A DNA stretch of 64,000 nt, taken from assembly GCA_963556495.2 (NCBI GenBank), contig OY747716.1, positions 12,677,571 through 12,741,570 on the forward strand, given 5' to 3'. The position numbers were made by a program, and so were the translations under genes. The stretch comes from Valencia hispanica. Taxonomy: Eukaryota; Chordata; Actinopteri; Cyprinodontiformes; Valenciidae. Shown here piece by piece: positions 1 through 11,582 of the stretch (position 1 is the first letter of the stretch; the number at the start of each line of letters is the position of its first letter). Under the pieces are notes generated by a model. The model was not told the origin of the DNA and did no database searches. It saw nothing but the letters and a program-made list of their open reading frames with translations.

Positions 1-1075
1 AATAGTGGCGGCACGGTGTGTCTTTTTAATATTGCGACCTTCGTCCCAGGAAGCTTGATAGTATCCCCCGCCATCACGTAATCTTTTGTGAAAAACACCT
101 GGTCGCGCCACATTGTCGGCACAGGCTGAGCACTTATGAATGACCAAAAGGCTCATTGATGCCGGCAGTGATGGCATTGTTTTTTGAAACAGGCTATTAA
201 GTCTTCTCCTTACAGACATGCAGCTCCCTGCTTGCCAGCTATTATGTTACCGCAATAAGACTAATAGCTGGCGCTCTTTTGGTTTCAGACCATAATTGTA
301 TGTATTTTGAAGCCTGTCATTTTTTTTCTCCAAGCTGTAAATTTGATCCCCTTAATGCAAGGGATGAATGTATGAGTCTTCCTCCAGCCAGCAGATGGGC
401 AGTGTGCAGCACCAAGTAGAGGAGTGACTCTGCGTTACCATGCGTTCTATACATGATACATGTACCACCCGTAATAAAACTCGAGTCACTCAGACACTTT
501 GGCTGTCGTTTCATTAACAACACTTTAAAAAGTATATATGGTATGAGAAAAATATTAGCGCTTTCAAAGCGCTAACTTTTTAAAACCTTGTTATACCTTA
601 ACTGGGCACAATATTGATGACCTTAAATTACTTGTTCCACACCTTCCACTGTTAGTTTTTCTAAATGGGGACATAGCTTCTTAGTTTCAGCTCCTTGTTG
701 AAGTCTCATTCCCAAACTCATTCCTCTCTTGTTTCTCAAACAAAACCTTGAGTAATAATTGAAAGGCCAGTAATCTGGTGTCCTTAGAGCTGGGGGTGAT
801 GTGGCTGCCTGGGTCAGGACCCCCTCTAACAACTAAAAGAGAATTTTATTGTTATTGTGCCATCCCATCCACTGCTTCTTCAGACACTACTCATCTGAAA
901 GGAAAGCATGTTTGAAACCATGGTTACTTATTCGAGTCAGGCAGGAGCCTCTTTATTGCAAATGGGTTTGCTTTGCCTCATGTTGGCCATGCTGTGTGTG
1001 AAATGTGGTTGTTAGGTTTGTGGTAGCCCACTTTAGCCACAGATATTCTGAAATTTCAAAATGATTACAAGGAAT
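1..1075. other. No gene seen; apparently unique DNA
   Basis: I see no splice-bounded coding segment, tRNA-like box pair or recognisable transposon end here. Open frames are short and have no family resemblance. Composition is ordinary AT-leaning vertebrate noncoding DNA. It may be intergenic or deep intronic sequence. Confidence 0.5.
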
Positions 1076-1455
1076 GCACGTTGGTAGCACTGTTTGCTTA
1101 GCAGCAAGAAAGTCCTGGTTTCGAATCCCAGCTTGGGGTCTTTCGGCATAGAGCTTGTATGTTCTCCCTGTGCATGCGTAGGTTCTCTCCGGGTACTCCA
1201 GCTTCATCTTACAGTCCAAAAATATGACTGTTAGGTTAATTGGTTACTCTAAAATTGCCCTTAGGTATGTGTGTGTGTATGTACATGGATGTTTGTTCTG
1301 TGTGTCTCTGTTGCCCTGTGATGAACTGGCAACCTGTCCAGGGTCACGGGTGTACCTCGCCTTTCACCTAATGACAGCTGGAGATGGGTACCGGCTTCCC
1401 TGTGACCCTGTGTAAGGTAAAGCAGGTATGGGCGATGGTTGGATGGACGCATGGA
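1076..1455 (+). mobile_element. tRNA-derived SINE (V-SINE/MERMAID-like)
   Basis: A tRNA-like head carries an A-box-like GTTGGTAGCACTG near 1080 and a B box GGTTTCGAATCCC at 1117-1129. It is followed by the conserved fish SINE body (GTTCTCCCTGTGCATGCGT near 1160, ATTGGTTACTCTAAAATTGC near 1239), an internal TG run, and the distal module AACTGGCAACCTGTCCAGGG near 1325. It ends in a GGATGGATG-like tail near 1450. The order matches teleost V-SINE-type elements from memory. It is not a functional tRNA gene. A tail fragment of the same family lies at 37560-37695. Confidence 0.75.
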
Positions 1456-4400
1456 ATGCCATAGAGGCCGGGATATTTTAAGTGGTCGATCTACAAATCG
1501 CAAACATTCTCTTTAGCTATTCTTGCAGTATTCTGCTATTGTACGTTGGATAGAGCAGCTCTTCCCTCCCCCCACCTATTGCTGCAAGCACTTACTTACC
1601 CGGGTATAGCCACACTATAACTGCAGTCACTCTTTTAAGTTAACGTTTTTTTTAAGATGGGCTGTGTCTCTCAGTAATATAAACAGCTTGGAACAGGCTA
1701 GATACCAGGTTGGGTAACTCCATTAAATAAGCCAAGTCTCAGTAAGACTCTCAATCTCTCTCTACTAGCTTTATTTGCACGATACTTACTCTTGGGCTGA
1801 ATCCATTTTCACTTATTGTTAGTTCTTAACACTCCCTGTGTTAAGGATAATTAGTCCGTATTGAAACCTATTAGATTTAGTATTTCCATTAAATAGTGAT
1901 AACAGCAGTTTAATGGCATGAAATGGGTGCCTCTGGTGTGGGGGGCAGTTCTTGTGATTTCAGAGCCTTTATAGATCTATCGTTCTTTTAGAGACTCACC
2001 AGTCTGATTAGTGAGGTGAAGCTGAAATGCTGTAAATGTAGCATTGTTTTCCTGTTATTTTCAAAGAATCTGGAGCGCAGTTTTAATTTCTTGCGTTCCA
2101 TTCCTTGGGAAGAATTAAATAAATTAAAAATATTAAAAGGAAGTCAGATCTCAAAGAAAACTTGGGATTCACATTGGCCACGACAAAGCCTGGTTGATGC
2201 ATCTCCGATTTCTAGAGACAGAAGAAAAACCTAATTTGGAGTAGTGTAGCTAGGAACAGAGGGAGGTGGGGAATGGAGGGGGTTTGGAGGGTTATTCTCT
2301 TAATATTCTCTTGACCAGACAGTAGAAACAACTCTAAATCGTCTCAATGGCTCATTTGGGTTCATTTCAAATGTCCCTCTGTCTCTCTGAAGCAAACCCC
2401 CTGACCTCGTTAGGAACGCCTTCTGAAGCAGCAGCAATGTTTCGAATGTCTATCAGCACCCCTCTGCAAGAGAGGACCATCTCTTGCCTCTAGGTTACCG
2501 ACTGGCCCATTTCTTACCATGCCTGGTACACATTCTGTCCATGGCCCATGGATGATTTGGCAGGCAGAGCCACATTTTGTGCTCTCGCTGTTTCCACGCA
2601 ACAAAGGCGGCAGTCTTGTTAATGTGGCAAAACATGCCCAGTGGAAATTGAATTGCTTTTTACAGAAGCAGCTCTGTAACAATCAATTTGCCTACCAGGA
2701 CTCATTTATGGGTCAACCCGAGGACAACCGAGCAAAGGCCCCTCTGGTCAGAGGTAGTAGAGCCTGGGAAGCTGCTACTACTGTCAATACAATCCCTTCT
2801 TTCCACTGATTTGCTGTGGGACTCAGATGAATCCGCATCTCTGGACAGGTTGCGAATGGCGGCCGATGCTCTGATCTGACCATATGTTGATATAAATCAC
2901 GAGGCAGTTCAGAGTGGTCATGTTTTCAGTGTGGAATGCTGCTGATAAACTAATTTCTCTAAACATGTGATGAGGGTGTACAGATGACAGGACAGCCCTC
3001 TCTATGGCAGGGACTATACGAACAATGGCTTTGACAGTGTCTGGGCTCCTACTGGAACGGTCGCCTAGATGGATTCACAAAATGATGGGAGCAGTGGGAA
3101 GGCTGGTCAGCTTGGCAGTCTCTGGGCTGTGGGCTGAGTGATCCATGACCCATGACACAATGCATCTTTCTGTCACTGCCCCAACTCGCACAGCTGAGCA
3201 CCCTGAGTCATGGTATGTGGGCCAATGGGTAGAGGGGCCAAAGGTTTAAATATGCCCTTTTAACTCTGTGTGTGCCTGCGTGTAAAGCCTACTAGCCTAC
3301 TTTCCCTCCCTCTTTGTCGCTTTAGTTTATCGTACTCATTACTGATCTGCAATGACAAACACCCTTCACAAGTTAACATGGCCTGAAGCAATGTTTGCTT
3401 CTTATTTGCTGTGTTAGCCTTGGAAACCAACATAATTTTCTCTACTGATCCTATTAAAGACAAATTATCAAAGGTTTCTGTTGATGTAAATTTATTACCT
3501 CCGCTGGGAGTGCATAAGTGCCCAGCAGTGCTAACCTCCACTCCTCTCCCGTGTCTGAGAGCTCATAGACGAGTGAGCTTAAACACAGGAGCCCTGCTAC
3601 AGTTTGAGCATTTGCACAGCAAATTAATCATGCATGCATGCTGTGCTGTCCTGCTGGAACAGCACAGCGACAGCACGAACACAGCCATGCGTCTCATTAA
3701 CAGACATTTTATTGGAAAAGATTTCAAAACCGTTATTTTTGTTGCATATTTTCCAAATTCAGGTTTTTTTTCTTTGTAACATGGAAATGGCTACTTTCTA
3801 CTTTTAAATCTATTTGGTTTCCATTAATTGAAGCATCTAAAAAATGTATGTCCTGTCTGGAGTCATAAGTTTGTGAAACCACAAATAAAACCAACACATG
3901 TCCAAAATAGGTTTCATAATCATATCAAGGTAATATTTTTCCATGAAAGCTAAAGGAAAGGTGTGTTGGCAATAGACATACAATATAGGGTGACCAACAT
4001 TTGATTTCCATAAGAGGAGACTTGGTCCAATCCGTAAAGCTGTTCTAAAAAAACTGCAGAACAAGCTAGCTTTTCAACATAAACAGTCGCCCCTTCTGTC
4101 GGCTATCATCCCTATGCCACGCCCCCCTGATATGGGAACGCGCATTGCCTCAGTAAACTAGAGAGCACAAAACACCAGTCACAGTTTTCATGAAGTAACA
4201 TGGTGGAAAAGTTTTGTTTTCCGCGACTTCAAATGGTGTTTTTGTTTTTGGTACTGGTAGTTTGTCCTAAAGTTGAAGTGGTAGCAGCCAGCCGTTTCTC
4301 CTTCTCTGACATTGAGCACAGAACCTCTCATACCAGTGGTGTTTCGTTGCAAAATGCGGGAGCGTGTAATGAGTGGAGGAGCCAGGTAAATGTGGAAGTT

Positions 4401-4950
4401 CTCTTGTCTGGTGAGACAGACAACTGGATGGCCAAATGTTGGTTCCGCACCTAGCCATGTTATTGGCCGTCCTGTCACTGTGGGGTATAGAACAAGCCGG
4501 GTCTCGGACACGCCCTCGTAGCGAGTTGGAATAGCAAGGAAGTTTAGATCCCGCCCAGCCCTCTACCTCTGTGTGTTCCTCGGACCTCCAGGCAAGGCCT
4601 ACTTTTGTCGCATTTTTCAAAATGTAGGTGGGAGTCAGACTCTGGTAGGGGGGTGAGTTGCTCTTTTGTAGATGAACTCTGACTTAGTAGACTTAATTGT
4701 TTTTGTCCAACGGGATAATTGGCACCACTCATACACAGAAACAAATCTGCCAGCTATGAACACTCTGCACTCCCCCACACATTTGTCATGACCAGGACTG
4801 TATGAATGAGCTTTCTTTTGCGGGTCGTCCGTAAAACTACACTTGGGCTAATGTCTTGTAAACATGAGCTGCCCTGCCGATCAACATTTGCCGTATGTTG
4901 TACATGATTGAAACACTAGCTTCATCATACTGTTTCTGCTGGTCCGTCCT
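1456..4950. other. No gene seen; apparently unique DNA
   Basis: This holds several short open frames of 60-122 codons on both strands (for example near 2519-2809, 3411-3779 and 4200-4454). None has a recognisable domain, a good splice context or homology I can name. The frame at 4200-4454 begins with a hydrophobic, signal-peptide-like stretch but stays anonymous. I see no clear repeat ends. Confidence 0.4.
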
Positions 4951-5755
4951 CTAAAAATGTCCGTGCGGCACGCCGGATTTTTGTTTTTGTCAGTTTAATT
5001 ATGAAAAACAATCGGTTTTCAACACTTTTGAATACCTATCGATTTGGCACGTTTCACATCGCAAATAATCGATTCAGTAGTGAATATGCACACCACTACC
5101 CATTACCGATCACCAGTTTTTCCTAGAGCTCGGATCTGCCGATGCCTATTTTAGACAATTTCGAATTTATCTGTAAGAATGTAATAGAAAGATCTAAATT
5201 GGTCCAAAAAGCCGTCCCTTTTTCTCATTCCGATATTTGGAGGGTAAGCCAACGATTACAAGACCATTTTTTGACAACTATAGTTGTCTAACTATCGAAT
5301 AGTTGTCGAAAAATGGTGAGCGTGATTTGCAGGTCTGTGGCCGTACAGTGCGATGGGCCCTCTAACGGCTTTTTGAGCAGACTCATAACCAAATCCCAGC
5401 CTCTAACAACGCTTTTAGAAAATTTCCGACTCCGGACTGCAATTGACCAATGAAAATACACCCAGGGAGTGACAGCAAAAACTAGTGACAAGAGTACATT
5501 GCAACGGTGGAGGCTGCACGCAAGAACATATGGAGCAACAAAGAAGCCAAATTTATTTAGCTTTGGCAGTCAAGATGGTGTATATGACCTTTTATCGTTG
5601 CCATCTTGGGTATCTGTCGGCTTTCAGCAACGTATGTCCATGACGTTGGCGTGTCTGGCTACAGCAAGACGTCATGCAGTCTGACTCTCTGTAATCTTTG
5701 GCCGTACAGTCTGCCACGTCTCTAGAGCTCGCACAGTGTGAACCCGGTATTAACA
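4951..5755. mobile_element. Unclassified nonautonomous DNA-transposon-like sequence
   Basis: The stretch has the low-complexity ATCGATT-rich character of fish inverted-repeat elements (4990-5100). It contains a strong internal hairpin at 5263-5317. Near its right side, the string CGCACAGTGTGAACC (about 5731) is shared with 10980-11040, which suggests a common repeat family. No transposase reading frame is seen. Borders are approximate. Confidence 0.35.
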
Positions 5756-6530
5756 GATATGTCTCTTGTGCTTTGTTCCTCAGGAAGTATGTTGGCCCTT
5801 AAAAGTACCAAGCTTTCTTCATCATTCATTCATCTTTCTCCTTTTCTACTCATTACAATCAATGTTCTGTTGCCACATATCCTGGACTTCCTGTTAGCTT
5901 TTATAATCCAGCAAATTCTTTTAAACTAAAAGCGGTACCTCTTTTCCTCTGCTTGGCTCATTATACCGGATCAAATGCAATTCATCGTTTCATTTGAGTT
6001 TGCGGCAACTATAAAAACAGGTACGCCACTAGCACAATCTATTGGTTGCCTCCTGTTCAGATCGGTAGTAGAAATGTGGCTTCCCTTTGCCCCTGTACCG
6101 AGACACCTTTCACCTCAAGCTGAGGGAGCACACACTTCCTGTTTGTTTGTGTGTGTGTGTGTGGGTGTGTGTGTGTGGTGTTGATCACAGGCTACAGGTT
6201 GGCAGTTTCCTTTTCTAATGTTGTAGGTGTTGCATGTTGAAGTGGTCCACTCCAACCCTTCCTACAGCTCTGCTGTGGATTCGCTCAGCATCGTGATAAC
6301 AGGAAGGAGCTAATAATTAAAACCTGTGCTCCCTTTCTGATGGGGTCGTCTGCACACCCTCACATTTCTGCTTCCCAGGAGTGACAGATTGGAGTGCAGG
6401 CGCAGTGAGGAAGAGGATGTGTGAGGAACTCACAGCTCCAGGGTGGCTGGGTGGCTCTTATCTAGGTCACATTCTGGAGAGGGGTGATGTGGAGCTTTCC
6501 AAGTTAGTTACATGAGAGCAGAGCTATGGA
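5756..6530. other. No gene seen; contains a TG microsatellite
   Basis: The only marked feature is a TG-rich run at about 6148-6180. I recognise no coding exon or transposon border in the rest. Confidence 0.4.
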
Positions 6531-6599
6531 AAAAAAATCGATCACGATAATTTATTTTATATCAGTCAATAATGATATAAATAACGATATACAGACGAA

Positions 6600-7215
6600 G
6601 CATATAGAGTAAAAACAGCAATAAACCAAGAAGCATACACAGATACATCAAAGCATTACAAAGCATATAAATGATATAAATGATACATCAAAGCATTACT
6701 CAGAGGCAGCTCTAAACAGATTCGTTTTTAGTTGTGATTTAAAAGAACTCAGTGTTTCAGCAGCTTTGCAGTTTTTTGGAAGTTTGTTCCAGATTAGAGG
6801 AGCATAGAAACTGAAAGCTGCTTCTTCAATATACTTTTCAACATACTTCGGTGCTAAGCCATTCAGTGATTTATAAACTAGTAAAAGTATTTAGAAGTCT
6901 ATTCTCTGAGCTACAGGGAGCCAGTGTAAGGACTTTAGAACTGGGGTGATGTGCTCTACTTTCCTGGTTTTAGTGAGGAACACAAGCATCAGCGTTCTGG
7001 ATCAGCTGCAGCTGTCTGATTGACTTTTTAGGCAGACCTGTGAAACCGCTGTTGCAGTAATCAATCCGACTAAAGATAAATGCATGGATGAGTTTTTCTA
7101 GGTCCTGTTGCAACATCATACCTTCAATCCTAGAAATGTTCTTCAGGTGACAGAAGGCTGACCTTGTTATTGCCTTTATGTGACCCTGGAGGTTCAGGTC
7201 TGAGTCCATAACTAC
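6600..7215 (-). mobile_element. L2/CR1-type LINE, reverse transcriptase C-terminus and 3' part (relic)
   Basis: Read on the minus strand from about 7210, the frame encodes the end of a non-LTR retrotransposon ORF2. It has HIKAITRSAFCHLKNISRI, then HAFIFSRIDYCNSGFTGLPK, then, after a small frame disruption near 6970, EHITPVLKSLHWLPVA-type residues. The family's usual last block, LIWNKLPKNCKAAETLSSFK, falls near 6720-6790. Only the C-terminal part is present, as in 5'-truncated LINE copies. The flanks (6530-6600 and 7530-7585) are AT-rich CGATAT-type sequence like the repeat at 11.1 kb, so the LINE probably sits in an older element. Nonfunctional. Confidence 0.75.
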
Positions 7216-7613
7216 ACCTAGGTTTCAGGCCTGATCAGTAGTTTCTAGCTGTATTAACAGAAGCTGTGTGCTGACTCTTGATTATTCCTCTTTAGGTCCA
7301 AAAGTAATGACTTCTGTTTAAAAGTAAAATCTTAAAATCTTTTATGATTTATTTTTGCGATTTCTGATTTGAGTATTTTCTTTCTCCCTTTCTATTCTTA
7401 AAAAGAAATTACAAATCACAGAAAAAGGTGTTTAAAACTTGCTTTTATATCGATGATCTCTTGGAATTTATCTGAATTAAAAGTACAAAATAAATACATG
7501 CTGTAAAACAAGATGGTGATTTTTTTTGGTCATTAATAGAGTAATTAGAGAAATCAATATAATCAATATATTATCCAGCCCTACATAAGTGCAAACACAC
7601 TGATGCAAGTCAA

Positions 7614-7962
7614 GGATGCACATTTTATCGATATAAACATTGGTATCGGCTGATATTAATCAATTTTAAACATATTGGTATTTGTCCAATAAGTATAACC
7701 GTCCTGATATTAATAACCTACACAAATTTCCACCTTCTTGCCGTTTGTGTGTGTTTGGGGGGGGGGGGGGGTTGGGGTGTATGTGGTATTTGTTTAAGTT
7801 GAAGAAGAGAAGCAATGAGTGGTGTGGACGTTTTTTAACGGTACTGAATGGCTAGGGAGTTATTCATAATTTGTTTATAGTATTGGTCAATATTGTTTAT
7901 TGGCCATAACAATATAAATGTCAAATATCAATATCGGCCCAAATTTTGATATCTATACATCC
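7614..7962. mobile_element. Short terminal-inverted-repeat element (GGATGCA family), uninterrupted copy
   Basis: It starts GGATGCACATTTTATCGAT and ends with ATATCTATACATCC, which are imperfect inverted ends. The interior has CGATAT/CGGCC-type motifs and a G15 run at 7757-7771. At about 349 bp it has no coding capacity. A second copy (52468-54336) is split by a Tc1-like transposon, so this copy serves as the unoccupied comparison. Confidence 0.6.
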
Positions 7963-8339
7963 CAAATGCAAGCAAATTGCTCTGATGCACACACTGCATG
8001 TAGTCATTGGTCGCCTTATTCCGGCTGCGGCTCAAGATGAAACGGTTCTGTGCGATAAAAGCATTCCTGACTGTATGTTATGATTTTTCGATTAACCCCC
8101 GTTCTCTGAGGTTAACAGCCAGATAAAGCTTAGCAGCTTCAAGGAGCTCTCACTCAGTTCCTCCTTAATGAGTCCTGCGGAGTGTGAGTGCAGACAGGAA
8201 CACGTGTCTTTGTCTCTTCCGTTTAGCTTTCTAAATATGTGACACAGGAGACCAAGGCACTAACTCTGAGGTAACAGAAGCTCTGCATGTTTAGGCATGT
8301 TGGGGAGCGCTTTTCTGGTCATACTGACCAATCAATGCA

Positions 8340-8525
8340 CTTTACACTGGAGCCACCGTCACCCAGTCTCACTCGCATTCATACACTTACAGAGCTCGGT
8401 GGGCAACTTGGGGTTAAGTGCCTTGCTAAGGGGCACATAGACATTTGAGAGGAAAAGGCTGGAATCGAACCTGCAACCCTCAGATCACAAGCAAACTACT
8501 CTACCCACCACAGTCGCCCACAATC
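8340..8525 (-). mobile_element. tRNA-derived SINE, minus strand
   Basis: On the minus strand an A-box-like TGGTGGGTAGAGTAG (8496-8510) precedes a B box GGTTCGATTCC (8461-8471), with tRNA-like spacing. A SINE-type body follows out to about 8340 (plus-strand text CATTCATACACTTACAGAGC). There is no evidence of a mature tRNA fold, so this is a SINE head and not a tRNA gene. Confidence 0.6.
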
Positions 8526-8579
8526 AGATCTGTCTTCTATACAGAATAGCTTAATGGTAGGAAATACATTTGATGTTTT

Positions 8580-9760
8580 ATAATCTCAACATATACAGTT
8601 ATAGTAAAAAGTAACTACACCTTTTTTAGTTGTAGGCTAAATCAGGATAGTTAAAAGGTTGTGGTCTTTACAAGGTTCTAAATGTATTTTAATCTAATAT
8701 TAAGTGTACAAAAACACAACAGAATCTATTCTAGTATTACTTACACCAAAATAAAGCCAAATTGGAAAGCTTTGTGGGGATGAAGTTTATACACACACAC
8801 ACGCGCACACACACACACTCAGCATGTATAAGCTTATACATGCACCTGTGGCAGCAATAACTTGAACTAATCATTTTCTGTATTGGTTTCCATCATTGTG
8901 AGGGAATGCCGGTCCACTTTTATCTCCAGCTTTGCCCGAGTCCATTAGTTTTATTCAGAAGACATTGTTTTGTGCACGGCGCTTTTACAGTCAAACCACA
9001 ATATTCCAAGTGGGTCAAGGTCAGGACTTTGACTCATGACTACATTTGAGTTCTTTTCCTTTCCAGTCTTTCTCCTGTAGATTCACTGCTGTGTTTAGGC
9101 TCATCGTCCTGCTGATGATCCAGTTTAGGTCAAGCTTCAATTGTTGGACACATGGCCCGATAGTTCACAGGAATATTGTGGTGTATATAGTAGTATATTT
9201 AGCATGGACTTTTATGGTCAATGCAAAGAGTTGAGTTCAAGGTGCTCAGAAAACAGGCCCAATTTATTACTACTCCAGTTTTTTTTTTAGATACATTGTT
9301 TGATTTTTCTCCAGAAGTGGTGTTGTGCATCGACTCTCTAAAGGACATAGGTCCAGAAATCCTTTGCAAACCTAATTTCTGCTGCCTTATTCAGAAGGAG
9401 GGAAGACTTTCTCCTGGCTGCCCTTCCAAACTTGCCAGACTTCTTTACACTTGTTACCTTTTACCAACTGTACTTTTAGCCTGTAGGCGTGTTTTTGCTG
9501 GGAAGTCCACTCAAGTGAGGATTGGCAACTGTCTTAAAGGGTTTTCCTCCTGTGAGTAATATTTCTGACTGTAGAATGATGAATGACCTTGTGGCTTCAT
9601 TTTTGTTTCAGAAATAATTAATGTTGAATCTGTTGTGTTTTTAACTCTACAACTGAATGAGGTGTGACAGTTTTTTCCATAATGGTTGTATTATCTAGTA
9701 TTGCGCCACTTTTCTTTTTGGACTTTGGTTTCTCTGTTTTCTGAAGGAAAATTACATTTT
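8580..9760 (-). mobile_element. Degenerate Tc1/mariner-like transposon
   Basis: The minus strand encodes the eroded Tc1 signature SQSPDLDP (plus strand GGGTCAAGGTCAGGACTTTG, near 9012). This corresponds to the SPDLNPIE block that carries the catalytic glutamate. The plus-strand text TGGCAGCAATAACTTGAAC (about 8851) and TCATCGTCCTGCTGATGATC (about 9101) matches the usual complement of Tc1 transposase in fish. A CA/CG dinucleotide run lies at 8793-8818. Many stops and indels are present, so it is a fossil. Ends are approximate. Confidence 0.6.
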
Positions 9761-9832
9761 GTGGACCGTTGTTCTTTGTAGTTAATCATGGTGTGAAGTT
9801 GGAAGCATTTTTGCTGTTAATCTTACTTTTCG

Positions 9833-9996
9833 GGGTTTCGCGTGGCTTAGTGGTTAGAGCAGGCGCCCCTAGTGCAGAGGCTTCGGTCCTCGACGCGGCC
9901 GTCCCCGGTTCGAGTCCCTTCCCAGGCGACCTTTGTCGCATGTCTTCCCCACCTCTCTCCCCCTTCAAAAACTCTGTCCACTATCAATAAAGGCCA
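9833..9996 (+). mobile_element. tRNA-derived SINE
   Basis: A box TGGCTTAGTGG at 9843-9853 and B box GGTTCGAGTCCC at 9907-9918 sit in a tRNA-like head. A pyrimidine-rich body (CATGTCTTCCCCACCTCTCT) and an AATAAAGGCC-type tail follow. This is the layout of a common teleost SINE. It directly abuts the LINE fragment that begins near 10006. An open frame across it (9769-9990) is incidental. Confidence 0.75.
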
Positions 9997-10005
9997 CTTT
10001 TTCGA

Positions 10006-10366
10006 TCATTTGTTATGATGCACAACCGTGGCTGCAAGGTAGCATACAGCGATGACCAGCTGATAAACAGAGCAAAAGCTGAAATAATATCTCAACTGAA
10101 GCTACAAATCCCTGATGAGTTGAGAAGAAGGCGTCAATAGCAAAGAGGAGAGAGATGAGGAGGAAGTTCAAACTATTTCTTCCATCGATCCTAATGGGCA
10201 ATGTTTCCTGACAGATTTGAAGAGGAGCGGGAAAAGAAAAGGAGGTGGTGTAGCAGTCCTTGTCATCAAAAGATGGAGTCATCATAACTCGAAGAATTGA
10301 ATAGTGGGCTACAACAAGACTTAACTTCCCTCTGGGATTAATAAAGTATGTTTGAATTTGAATTAG
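10006..10366 (+). mobile_element. Internally deleted LINE copy retaining 5' ORF start and 3' tail
   Basis: From 10015 a frame reads MMHNRGCKVAYSDDQLINRA and continues through QIPDELRRRRQ to a stop. This closely matches the start of the frame on the minus strand at 38841 (MMRNHGNNVVYSREQLIN). Only about 200 bases later comes the 3' terminus, CTTCCCTCTGGGATTAATAA then TTTGAATTTGAATT. That is the complement of the tails at 32957 and 37972 and agrees with the end at 58768. The whole central endonuclease/reverse-transcriptase region is absent, so it cannot move by itself. Confidence 0.65.
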
Positions 10367-11086
10367 AGTAATTGTATCGATGAGACGACAACCTAGTGCT
10401 TAGGTTCTCTGATTCAAAAGGTTGAGGCTCCAGGCTAAAAGCTTTATACAGGTGCTTGATTTTTTTTTTTTTTGTATAACGACCTTGAAAATGCTTGATA
10501 TTCTATCTGCACCATTTTGCTATGAAGAACACCTAGGCTACAAACCTCAATTTGATATTTTTACTTAAAAAAATAAAAAGCCTCGCTACCATTTAGATTG
10601 GTTTGTTGTGAGCAGCAGACATCACCTGGCCGCTGGACCGGCAGCATCCTCTGACATAAATATGACGCGCACCTACATTGAGCAGGTTCTAACGGCGCAC
10701 GTCTCCGGTGAGCGGCTCAAAACAACATGCCAGACGGTTGTCATTTTCACGACTGCTGGCTTGAGGGTGATGAGTACAAAATGCAAGAAGGAGCTGCAGC
10801 TATTTGCGATGGGGGAGTCGGCACTATCAAGCCATGCTGAAGGTAAGCTGTGGTGGTGGGATTTTGAGCTAGCTTACAACTTGCGTGATGTTGGCTTTTG
10901 GTTCATCCCGTTAGAACGAGACGTCATGCAGTTTGATCCACTGAAATCCTGGGCCGTTCAGTGTGAGCTCAGTGGAGGTCGCACAGTGTGGCTTGAAGCA
11001 GTCCTTTGAGACTGCTGAAATGCGTACAGTGTGAACCGGCCAGTGTGAAAGTGTCGCGCCAGTTCTAGGTATGAAAAGTAGTTTAT
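10367..11086. other. Unclassified stretch with a 133-codon open frame
   Basis: A frame at 10608-11009 (plus) has no recognisable domain. Its 3' part (GTCATGCAGT near 10923, CGCACAGTGTG near 10980) resembles text at 5660-5745, so it is probably part of a nonautonomous DNA repeat. A poly-T run lies near 10459-10472. I would not annotate a gene here. Confidence 0.35.
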
Positions 11087-11088
11087 CC

Positions 11089-11582
11089 TAGGGCTGGGTG
11101 ATATGGCCTCAAATCTATATTGCGATATAATCTAAAGGATGTGCGGTAACGATATCTATTGCGGTATATTCTCTTCTTCATACATGTCAATATGAACATT
11201 CTCACTTTCCAGATGCATTGCAGCAGAACAACTTCAGAAACATTTAAAGAACATGTATTGTGCAAAATGCATTAAAAAATATATTTTTTTCCAAAAATGC
11301 AACACAAAAATTCTCACAACATAAATATGAAGATATTTTAAATAAATTAAAAGCTAAAACATTTTTTTAAAACAACGTTCAAAATTGTCCACTTTCCTGG
11401 TTGCTTATCTATAAATTTTATATGGCACAAACATAAACCTGCACATATTTGAATTAAAAATGCTTCAAGTTTGACAGGTGTTTTTTGTCCTTTAAATGGA
11501 AAACAACACATTTTAAACTTGCAATATATAGTGTAAAGATGAACAATGAACATCAGTATTTATCCTCTTTGATGACAGCTTG
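11089..11582 (+). repeat. Dispersed repeat 'A', proximal half (interrupted by a LINE)
   Basis: It begins CTAGGGCTGGGTGATATGGC and contains ATTGTGCAAAATGCATTAAA and AACACAAAAATTCTCACAAC. The same order of motifs occurs at 46690-47330, and a short inverted piece at 15208-15295 is nearly identical over about 60 bases. The GGGCTGGGTGATATGG end is typical of fish hAT-like nonautonomous transposons, by recall. No coding capacity. Confidence 0.65.

Noticed and set aside
4200..4454. 84-codon frame starting with a hydrophobic, signal-peptide-like stretch
   Set aside because: No homology, no splice support, and an overlapping antisense frame of similar length; hydrophobic stretches arise easily in T-rich DNA.
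9843..9918. tRNA gene suggested by A and B boxes
   Set aside because: A SINE body and tail follow and no proper acceptor stem is visible; the same holds for 1080-1129 and 8461-8510.
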